Shown here: positions 8,992 through 13,417 of the stretch, in pieces
Layout: each line of letters opens with the position of its first letter
How positions within the stretch are numbered: position 1 is the stretch's first letter
Source: Candidatus Omnitrophota bacterium
GTDB lineage: Bacteria > Omnitrophota > Gorgyraeia > 2-01-FULL-45-10
Direction: 5' to 3'
Assembly (NCBI GenBank): GCA_030691985.1
Contig: JAUYDB010000308.1
Coordinates: forward strand, 1-13,417
DNA: 13,417 nucleotides
The notes under the pieces: model-generated
Databases searched by the model: none
What the model was told of the DNA's origin: nothing
The model's input: the letters and a program-made list of their open reading frames with translations, nothing else
Translations under genes and position numbers: made by a program

Positions 8992-9162
8992 ACGCTTCTT
9001 ACAGCAGCAGCGGTGCTTACGGTATAAAGTTACCTCGACTTTCGGCAGTATTATGTCTTCCTGGACGTGTTCATGCATCTTATTGCATTCGGTAAATTCT
9101 TTTGAACCGCATTCGGGACAGCAAGATAGCTCAAATGAACGCGGTTGATTTAAAAAATGGGG
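8962..9162 (-). pseudogene. Fragment resembling the IS66-family transposase zinc finger
   Basis: The minus-strand frame from the TGA at 9163-9165 to the TAA at 8962-8964 reads through CPECGS, HEHVQEDIILPKVEV, TLYRKH and CCCKKR. The spacing CxxC, then a hydrophobic VEV strand, then a second Cys cluster is what I recall for the zf-IS66 domain near the N-terminus of IS66 transposases. The fourth expected Cys reads as Arg (CGT at 8992-8994), one transition away from TGT. There is no start codon before the CxxC, and the reading frame ends inside the left terminal repeat, so this is a remnant and not a working gene. A different zinc-ribbon source cannot be excluded. Confidence 0.55.
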
Positions 9163-9211
9163 TCAGACCCATTCGATGAGCAATAGACACGTTGGGTCAG
9201 ACCCCATTTTT
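9152..9211 (-). terminator. Right terminal hairpin, probable bidirectional terminator after pdaD
   Basis: Arm AAAAATGGGGTCAGACCC (9153-9170) pairs with GGGTCAGACCCCATTTTT (9194-9211), with one central mismatch and a 23-nt loop. On the minus strand the stem is followed by a run of T, the form of a Rho-independent terminator. It lies 57 bp past the pdaD stop, so it may insulate the giant gene from the upstream operon. It is also the right end of the MITE-like element. Confidence 0.5.
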
Positions 9212-9267
9212 CTTACTCGCAATGACGAAAAATGGCATTATGACACAGCCTCTGGGCTATTACAATT

Positions 9268-9837
9268 TTAGAACAAGAATACCGCTGCGGAGATGACGGT
9301 GGAGTGATTGCCCTCCGGGCCTATGACCGCGGATTGGGTGATGTTTGACGTGCGGACGATCTTATCGCTTAAGTGGTAGATCTCCTTATTCTCGTCCCAG
9401 GACTTGTCTTCGTCAAATTCGAGGCCAAGCGTTGACGCTAACATTTCAACCGCGAGGTCCTCGGCTACATCCCCGGCGACTTTCTCGTTCTGTCCGAAGG
9501 CGTGATATTCGCTCAAATACCCGTAGGCATGCGTGTCTGCGGGAACGGCGCAGCCTATGCTCGCCGCAATCAACCGGTGCGGCTCGTTGCTCGAGCACCT
9601 TGAAATCACCGTGTAGGTTATCATGCCGGGATAGAGCTCTCTCAATCCTTCATTACGCGAGATCACCTTACATTCAGGAGGAAGTATGCTGGAGACTTTT
9701 ACAAGGTTACATTTTTCTATGCCCGCGTCGCGCAGCGCAAGCTCGAAACTCCTGAGTTCGGCCTTATGCGCTCCCACGCCCTTGGTGAAGAACATCTTCT
9801 TCGGAACGAGTATATTCTGCCGCGGCACAAGCAGCAT
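9268..9837 (-). CDS. pdaD: Pyruvoyl-dependent arginine decarboxylase
   Basis: It converts arginine to agmatine and CO2 using a self-generated pyruvoyl group instead of PLP, the first step of putrescine synthesis by the agmatine route. The 189-residue protein has the family's self-cleavage motif VSSILPP; cleavage is expected between S49 and S50, giving a short beta chain and a pyruvoyl-capped alpha chain. Other family-like segments are GVGAHKAELRSFELAL before the cleavage site, and GYLSEYHAFG and AEDLAVEML after it. Length is close to the roughly 160-190 residues usual for the family. I start at ATG 9837, because AGGAGG (9844-9849) sits 6 nt before it; an in-frame TTG at 9843 abuts the Shine-Dalgarno with no spacing. 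It lies downstream of agmatinase, which uses its product. The family is best known from archaea and Chlamydiae. Confidence 0.93.
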   Translation of the reverse strand: MLLVPRQNILVPKKMFFTKGVGAHKAELRSFELALRDAGIEKCNLVKVSSILPPECKVISRNEGLRELYPGMITYTVISRCSSNEPHRLIAASIGCAVPADTHAYGYLSEYHAFGQNEKVAGDVAEDLAVEMLASTLGLEFDEDKSWDENKEIYHLSDKIVRTSNITQSAVIGPEGNHSTVISAAVFLF

Positions 9838-9843
9838 CTGCAA

Positions 9844-9849
9844 CCTCCT
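9844..9849 (-). promoter_or_regulatory. Shine-Dalgarno of pdaD that decides its start
   Basis: A perfect AGGAGG on the minus strand lies directly against the TTG at 9843 and 6 nt before ATG 9837, favouring the ATG. Confidence 0.8.
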
Positions 9850-9856
9850 ACATTAC

Positions 9857-9958
9857 CCCCTCACCCTAGCCCTCTCCCCTAAGGGGAGAGGGGATTTTGT
9901 GAAGGCCCACTTCCTATAATTTCCTCTCCCCTTTAGGGAAGAGGATTAAGGTGAGGGG
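9857..9958. repeat. REP-like inverted repeat between speB and pdaD
   Basis: The left part (9857-9880, CCCCTCACCCTAG followed by CCTCTCCCCT) and right part (9935-9958, ending AAGGTGAGGGG) are imperfect inverted copies, about 20 of 24 positions. Each half also folds locally; the left one has an 11-bp perfect stem (9870-9880 with 9882-9892). Repeats of this CCCTCACCC/CTCTCCCC type are common in intergenic DNA of many bacteria. On the speB-pdaD transcript it would form a strong hairpin, which could stabilise the upstream mRNA or attenuate pdaD. Confidence 0.75.
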
Positions 9959-9972
9959 AATTTTGTGGAGCT

Positions 9973-10887
9973 TCACTTCTTATTCGTGAACACGTAGCCG
10001 AGGAGCCGATAGACGAGTTTCGCCGCGAGGAAGTCGGAAGCGACCTGGGCTTCTATCGGGCACAGCTCGACGACATCAAATCCCACTATTTTCTTATCCT
10101 TGGCAACCTCTCTTAGAAGATCGAGCGTTTCATACCAGCCTATCCCTCCCGGTTCAGGCGTGCCGACTGCCGGCACAAGCGACGGATCGAAGACATCCAG
10201 GTCTATGGTGACATATACGCTCTCGGTGAGATTCCTGACAAGTTCATCCTTCCACATCGGTTTTTCCAGTATATCGTAAACGCTGAACGCCCTGGCCTTC
10301 CCGTTCGCCTGCGCGGCGAGAAAATCCTTCTCCTCTTTTGACATGCTCCTCGTGCCGGCCTGAACGAGCGGGCACATCTCGCTTATCCTGCGGCCGACGC
10401 AGCCGTGATTCAACCTGGAGCCGAAATACTCATTCTTTAAGTCGTTATGCGCGTCAAGCTGCAGGACCGACAGGTTCGCGTAAGATTCTTTCAACGCGGA
10501 GACAGCGCCTATCGAAAGCGAGTGCTCTCCGCCTAACATTACCGGAAATTTGTTCGATTTTAAGAGTTCGGCGCAGGAGGCGTGAACCTTCTTTATCATA
10601 TCTTCCGACGGTAGATTTTCAACCTCGAGCGCCGGAAGCGTATGGATGCCTATTCTGTATGTCTCCTGGTTCAGCTCATCATCATACAGCTCAAGATACG
10701 CGGAGGCGTCGATGATAGCGCGAGGGCCGTTTTTTGCGCCATGGACATAAGTTGTCGTCTTGTCGTATGGAACGCTCACTATCACCGCTTTGGATTTTTT
10801 GAAACCGGCGTATTCTTCCTCGAGCCCTATAAAATTCTTTGAAGGCGCGGAAACAGGCGCAGGCGTTATTAAGTATTTTTCATCCAT
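9973..10887 (-). CDS. speB: Agmatinase (ureohydrolase family)
   Basis: It hydrolyses agmatine to putrescine and urea in the cytoplasm. The 304-residue length is typical. The dinuclear manganese ligands are all visible: GGEH (H122), DAHND (D145, H147, D149) and TIDLDVFDP (D229, D231). The downstream PEPGG (245-248) and FDVVELCP with E274 are family hallmarks. SRLNHG (157-162) resembles the substrate-side segment of agmatinases, not that of arginases. ATG 10887 follows the stop of the methyltransferase gene by 5 nt, so translation is probably coupled. pdaD, the enzyme that makes its substrate, lies next downstream. A related guanidino-substrate hydrolase is possible, but the neighbouring decarboxylase argues strongly for agmatine. 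Confidence 0.93.
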   Translation of the reverse strand: MDEKYLITPAPVSAPSKNFIGLEEEYAGFKKSKAVIVSVPYDKTTTYVHGAKNGPRAIIDASAYLELYDDELNQETYRIGIHTLPALEVENLPSEDMIKKVHASCAELLKSNKFPVMLGGEHSLSIGAVSALKESYANLSVLQLDAHNDLKNEYFGSRLNHGCVGRRISEMCPLVQAGTRSMSKEEKDFLAAQANGKARAFSVYDILEKPMWKDELVRNLTESVYVTIDLDVFDPSLVPAVGTPEPGGIGWYETLDLLREVAKDKKIVGFDVVELCPIEAQVASDFLAAKLVYRLLGYVFTNKK

Positions 10888-10892
10888 AGAAC

Positions 10893-11912
10893 TTATTTCC
10901 CAAGCTCGTCCGATAGCATCTTCACTGTCCTGAGGATCTTCCCGGCCCTCTCCTCATCCAGAGTCCCTGTGCCGCAGCTGGAGGTAATCAAGGACGATAT
11001 CTCATTGTCGGCGATTCCTTTATCCGTTAAAAGCCTGATCGCTTCCCTCATCTTTTTGACGAGAGTCTTTTCTGTCTCTTTGTCGATGGCATCAGAGCTC
11101 GGGACCATCCCCCACGCTATCGTGGCGCCTTTTTGCAGAAAATTCTTCAAATCGGCGGTGTAGAGCGAGAACTCTTTCGTAAAATTATATGCGTCAAAGT
11201 TTATAATGTCAATCGCGCTTTTTAAAAGGATGGACCAATCGGTATTGCCGCAGCAGTGAACTCCGGCCAAAGCGCCCTCGTCTTTTATGGCTTTAACTAT
11301 CTCGTCGAATTTCTCAAGCGCCAGGCCGATATCAATATTGATAAAACTCGATCCTATCGATACCAGGTACGGCTCATCCAGAAAAATGATCACGTTCGGA
11401 AAGAGCTTTTTTAACTTCCTTATCTGCCACCTGGCTTTCATCGACAGGGTCTTTGTCAGGACCTCAAATAAGTCCTTATCGTAAATGATCGATTTTTTAT
11501 TCTGATCTGTAAGCAGAAGGGCGTAGCTTATGGGGCCTGTGATATGCCCCTTTACGAATTCTACGCCTTTGGGATAGCCTTTCAACTGATCCAGGAATTC
11601 GTAGAAACCGCGCGCATGGTCTTCTGAAACGGCGAAAAAATCACAATCTCCGTCGAGGTATTTCTGATATACGCCCTCGATATCCGACGCCACCCGGGAA
11701 GTATCTATATGCAAGGTCTTATTTTTTTCGTCAAGCGCAAGGCCCGGGAGGCGTTCGGAAAATTGGACATACATGTTCTCGAGGAATGATCTCTTGGGAA
11801 GCTGGGGCCAGAAAGGAATAGAGCCAAAATTGTCGAAGACCGCGCGGCAGGCTGTTTTCGGATCCGTGAAAGGCACGCTGCCTATGCCGGTCGCCTGGAA
11901 ATTAAATTTCAA
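10893..11912 (-). CDS. MetE C-terminal / core-MetE-like methyltransferase (UROD/MetE superfamily)
   Basis: This is a TIM-barrel methyltransferase like the catalytic half of cobalamin-independent methionine synthase. At 339 residues it lacks the N-terminal half of MetE, as do the 'core-MetE' proteins, which transfer methyl groups from a corrinoid donor to homocysteine. The zinc-site pattern is visible: H219-x-C221 in GVHCCGNTD, and C313 in TSSCGTG. ATGIGSVPF near the N-terminus, GHITGPISY and FLDEPYL are also family-like. The frame could open at GTG 11927, overlapping htpX, but GGGGAG lies 7 nt before TTG 11912 and the protein then starts MKFNFQATGIGS, so I prefer TTG. That start is 2 nt past the htpX stop. 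It may supply methionine, hence SAM for polyamines; a methylcobalamin:thiol methyltransferase with another substrate is the main alternative. Confidence 0.75.
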   Translation of the reverse strand: MKFNFQATGIGSVPFTDPKTACRAVFDNFGSIPFWPQLPKRSFLENMYVQFSERLPGLALDEKNKTLHIDTSRVASDIEGVYQKYLDGDCDFFAVSEDHARGFYEFLDQLKGYPKGVEFVKGHITGPISYALLLTDQNKKSIIYDKDLFEVLTKTLSMKARWQIRKLKKLFPNVIIFLDEPYLVSIGSSFINIDIGLALEKFDEIVKAIKDEGALAGVHCCGNTDWSILLKSAIDIINFDAYNFTKEFSLYTADLKNFLQKGATIAWGMVPSSDAIDKETEKTLVKKMREAIRLLTDKGIADNEISSLITSSCGTGTLDEERAGKILRTVKMLSDELGK

Positions 11913-11914
11913 AA

Positions 11915-12874
11915 CTATTCTCCCCACTCGCTCAAACGCTTTATACGTTTCAACATGTTCGGGTGCGTGCTTAACAGTTCCAAAAGCTTATCTCCAAAAT
12001 TTAGTTTTATATTTTGAGTTTCGAGGATTTGGAGCTCGCTGTTGGATATGGTCCCGCTCCTGTCAAGGTCGAGCTGGCTTAACTCCTTGAACTCCCGGAT
12101 AGCTCTCGACGGGTCATTGGCGAAGAATGCCTTCATCCCCTCGGCGTCCCTTATCGCCTCTTTCGGCATCCTGGCGGACCCGTAAACGAGTTTATACAAA
12201 GCGGACGCCAAACTTGACGGCTGGTTTCCCAGATCGATTGAACCTTTATCGGCGAAATACTCCCTTATCCTTGAGGCATAAAGGACAAGTAGGTTGGTCA
12301 GGAAATAGAAAAGAAACGCAACGAGCCCCACCATCGCGGCGCTCCCCTGGGATCTATCGCGCCTGTTGCCGAAAAAGAGGAACTGCCACGCTATGCGGTA
12401 AAGTATCATCGGTATTACCGAAAGAAGCGTTATGGTAAGAACGTCCCTGTTCTTTATGTGGCTCATCTCGTGCCCGAGGACTGCCCTAAGCTCGCTCTCG
12501 TTAAGCAGATTCATGATCCCTCTGGTAACGCAAATTCTTCCGTCTTTTATCGATCTTCCGAAGGCAAACGCGTTAGGAATCGCTATATCGGCTACACCTA
12601 TTCGCGGCGGCGGAATATTCGCGGCGGAAGCAAGTATCCGGACCATCTCTTCCAACTTTGGGTCCTCGCCTTTCTTAAGATACCGCACACGCATAGACCA
12701 TTCGACTATCTTCGGACCGAGCATATATTGCGCAAGCATCATAACTATCGAAATCCCGAGATAGAAATAGAAATTGCTTATGCCAAGCGAATAGCTCACA
12801 AAAGATATAACGGCAAATATCACCGCGAACAACAGCATTGTAAGCAGCCACATCCTCAGCTTCAAGCTCCACAT
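11915..12874 (-). CDS. htpX: HtpX-type M48 membrane zinc metalloprotease with an EF-hand-like loop
   Basis: An inner-membrane protease that degrades damaged membrane proteins, with its active site facing the cytoplasm. Of 319 residues, two N-terminal membrane segments (about 9-29 and 35-53) precede the catalytic domain. HEMSH (H135, E136, H139) gives two zinc ligands and the catalytic Glu; E205 in SRIREYFADKGS is the third ligand; further membrane segments lie about 146-158 and 180-200; the conserved STHP is near 292-295. Unusual: residues 269-280 (DLDRSGTISNSE) match a canonical EF-hand loop, with D1, D3, S5, G6, I8 and E12. The start ATG 12874 has GGAGGAGG 6 nt upstream. It overlaps or abuts the following methyltransferase gene. 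Confidence 0.9.
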   Translation of the reverse strand: MWSLKLRMWLLTMLLFAVIFAVISFVSYSLGISNFYFYLGISIVMMLAQYMLGPKIVEWSMRVRYLKKGEDPKLEEMVRILASAANIPPPRIGVADIAIPNAFAFGRSIKDGRICVTRGIMNLLNESELRAVLGHEMSHIKNRDVLTITLLSVIPMILYRIAWQFLFFGNRRDRSQGSAAMVGLVAFLFYFLTNLLVLYASRIREYFADKGSIDLGNQPSSLASALYKLVYGSARMPKEAIRDAEGMKAFFANDPSRAIREFKELSQLDLDRSGTISNSELQILETQNIKLNFGDKLLELLSTHPNMLKRIKRLSEWGE

Positions 12875-12880
12875 GAAAAG

Positions 12881-12888
12881 CCTCCTCC
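12881..12888 (-). promoter_or_regulatory. Shine-Dalgarno of htpX
   Basis: GGAGGAGG on the minus strand, 6 nt before ATG 12874; it fixes the htpX start. Confidence 0.75.
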
Positions 12889-12900
12889 TTAATTTTAAAG

Positions 12901-12986
12901 TAACCAGAAAACCAGTAACCAGATACCGGATTCAGGATAATAACTTATTCTGGTTACCGTGCTCTGGTTTCTGGTTTCTGGTTTCT
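12901..12986. repeat. CTGGTTT/AACCAG intergenic repeat with hairpin potential
   Basis: GTAACCAGA (12915-12923) and TCTGGTTAC (12949-12957) form a perfect 9-bp stem with a 25-nt loop. To the right CTGGTTT is repeated three times in tandem (12964-12984), and the complementary AACCAG occurs three times on the left (12902-12923). The block sits between the small MshEN-like gene and htpX. It may terminate or attenuate transcription between them, but there is no clean T tract. Confidence 0.7.
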
Positions 12987-13012
12987 TTTGAATCGCGTGA
13001 CAGCCTATTCAC

Positions 13013-13276
13013 TTATTTTGAATGAAATATGGAATAGACCAGGCTTTTTAAAAAGAAGCTCTCTCCCTCACGTTGTTCATCCAGCACATTTTTTATGTCT
13101 TCTAAATCGATCACGCCTTTTTCGTGAAGGATCGTGCCGATATTCTTCTGGATCTGCTTCTTCTCTTTAATTTCCCTTTGTATCTTTAACGCCTCTTCAA
13201 TATCCTCTTTTGTCGCAAGGCCTCTTTTAATCAGAATCTCGCCGAACCGCTTTTTCTTCTTTTTAAATAACCACAT
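13013..13276 (-). CDS. Small stand-alone MshEN-like (T2SS/T4P ATPase N-terminal) protein
   Basis: An 87-residue protein made of a basic start (MWLFKKKKKR) and two similar 24-residue motifs, residues 10-33 and 45-68. Each follows the pattern xhG-x-hL-xxx-G-xxxxxxh-xxxL-xxQ (RFGEILIKRGL... ALKIQ and NIGTILHEKGV... VLDEQ). This is the motif pair of the MshEN domain at the N-terminus of type II secretion and pilus ATPases (GspE, PilB, MshE), where it can bind cyclic di-GMP. The spacer between motifs is 11 residues, longer than the 5 I recall for MshE, and the first motif has Phe where RLG is usual. There is no ATPase domain. The frame is open to 13375, but AGGGG (13284-13288) lies 7 nt before ATG 13276, and the likely -10 lies just upstream of it. 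Confidence 0.75.
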   Translation of the reverse strand: MWLFKKKKKRFGEILIKRGLATKEDIEEALKIQREIKEKKQIQKNIGTILHEKGVIDLEDIKNVLDEQREGESFFLKSLVYSIFHSK

Positions 13277-13299
13277 CGTCTCACCCCTAAGTTTGTCAT

Positions 13300-13328
13300 A
13301 TTTTATCATAAGTAAGTGGTGATTGCAA
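13300..13328 (-). promoter_or_regulatory. Sigma-70-type promoter for the MshEN-like gene
   Basis: On the minus strand TTGCAA (13323-13328) is followed by a 17-bp spacer and TAAAAT (13300-13305), with TG one base before the -10. Transcription would start near 13293, about 17 nt ahead of ATG 13276. This also supports the shorter start, because the longer reading frame would begin upstream of the promoter. It may be the main promoter for the whole downstream gene run. Confidence 0.6.
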
Positions 13329-13374
13329 GATTTCTCTCTCTTCAATGTTCTCTTACCTTCTATGCCGCTTCGCA

Positions 13375-13417
13375 CTAAATTTTTACGGGTCCTGTCGCGC
13401 GGTCGCCTTTACGTGCT
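13375..13417 (-). CDS. Possible 3' end of an upstream gene, cut by the window edge
   Basis: A minus-strand frame enters from the right edge and ends at TAG 13375-13377, encoding 13 complete codons read as ARKGDRATGPVKI. Another frame is also open here, so the assignment is a guess. Nothing recognisable. Confidence 0.2.
   Translation of the reverse strand, partial: ARKGDRATGPVKI

Larger units (their letters stand above)
8935..9211. mobile_element. MITE-like element with hairpin-forming terminal inverted repeats
   Basis: The left terminus (8935-8991) and right terminus (9152-9211) are inverted copies of the same module: an A/T run, GGGGTCTGACCC, a 23-nt spacer, GGGTCTGACCCC, and another T run. 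The spacers also match when one is inverted: both read ATTC...AATAGACxCGTT, with several differences between. Each terminus can therefore fold as a hairpin, and the two can also pair with each other. About 160 bp lies between them and contains a remnant resembling a transposase zinc finger. No clear target-site duplication was seen. It could be a non-autonomous transposon, or a pair of REP-like hairpins mobilised in trans by a RAYT transposase. No intact transposase is present. Confidence 0.6.

Noticed and set aside
8930..9148. Plus-strand frame of 72 codons across the MITE-like element
   Set aside because: It runs through both the terminal hairpin and the antisense of the zinc-finger fragment; no domain and no Shine-Dalgarno.
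9212..9240. CTCGCAATGACG segment after the MITE-like element, like the end of the common GTCATTGCGAG intergenic repeat
   Set aside because: Only about 12 bases match and no partner copy or hairpin is nearby, so it is not supportable as a repeat here.
9345..9755. A 136-codon plus-strand frame opposite pdaD
   Set aside because: It lies wholly antisense to a gene with clear PdaD motifs and has Arg/Ser-rich, domain-free sequence typical of a shadow frame.
12458..12892. A 144-codon plus-strand frame opposite htpX
   Set aside because: Antisense to a well-supported HtpX with intact HEMSH; no recognisable domain and no ribosome binding site.
13277..13375. N-terminal extension of the MshEN-like protein to ATG 13375
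   Set aside because: The extension spans the predicted promoter, lacks a ribosome binding site, and the MshEN-like motifs begin only after ATG 13276, which has AGGGG at good spacing.
1..13417. CRISPR array, tRNA or rRNA genes
   Set aside because: No regularly spaced identical short repeats with unique spacers, and no cloverleaf or rRNA-like segment was recognised; the repeats present are WD40-coding or hairpin types.

Overview
All convincing genes in this window lie on the minus strand, so biological order runs from the right edge to the left edge. The DNA fits an uncultured Gram-negative bacterium, most plausibly of the Candidatus Omnitrophota (OP3) type. That is an inference from an enormous secreted protein gene, a Sec signal of the style common in that phylum, an archaeal-type pyruvoyl arginine decarboxylase next to an agmatinase, and many small palindromic intergenic repeats. 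No rRNA or marker gene is present to confirm it.

Right part (about 9.27-13.4 kb): a run of compact co-directional genes. These are a small stand-alone MshEN-like (type II secretion/pilus ATPase N-terminal-like) protein with a good promoter; an HtpX-type M48 membrane protease that carries an EF-hand-like loop; a MetE-C/core-MetE-like methyltransferase that starts within a few bases of the htpX stop; agmatinase (speB) 5 bp further on; and, after a REP-like inverted repeat, pyruvoyl-dependent arginine decarboxylase (pdaD). PdaD and SpeB together convert arginine to agmatine and then putrescine. The methyltransferase may add methionine (hence SAM) supply.

Middle (8756-9267): a 512-bp gap holding a MITE-like element of about 277 bp. 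Its termini are two inverted copies of a roughly 57-nt module, each itself a hairpin built on GGGTCTGACCC/GGGTCAGACCC. Between them is a decayed fragment resembling the zinc finger of IS66 transposases. The AT-rich promoter of the giant gene lies between this element and its start codon.

Left part (1-8755): one uninterrupted reading frame of at least 2,918 codons that runs off the left edge. It encodes a Sec signal peptide, a long helical region with an HEIFH metalloprotease-like motif, a charged coiled-coil stretch, a VWA domain with an intact MIDAS, two MoxR/midasin-like AAA+ ATPase modules, a helical linker, and WD40 repeats. The two WD40 repeats visible at the edge are near-identical at DNA level, and all of their differences change amino acids. 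This VWA-AAA-AAA-WD40 fusion with an export signal is the most unusual object in the window.
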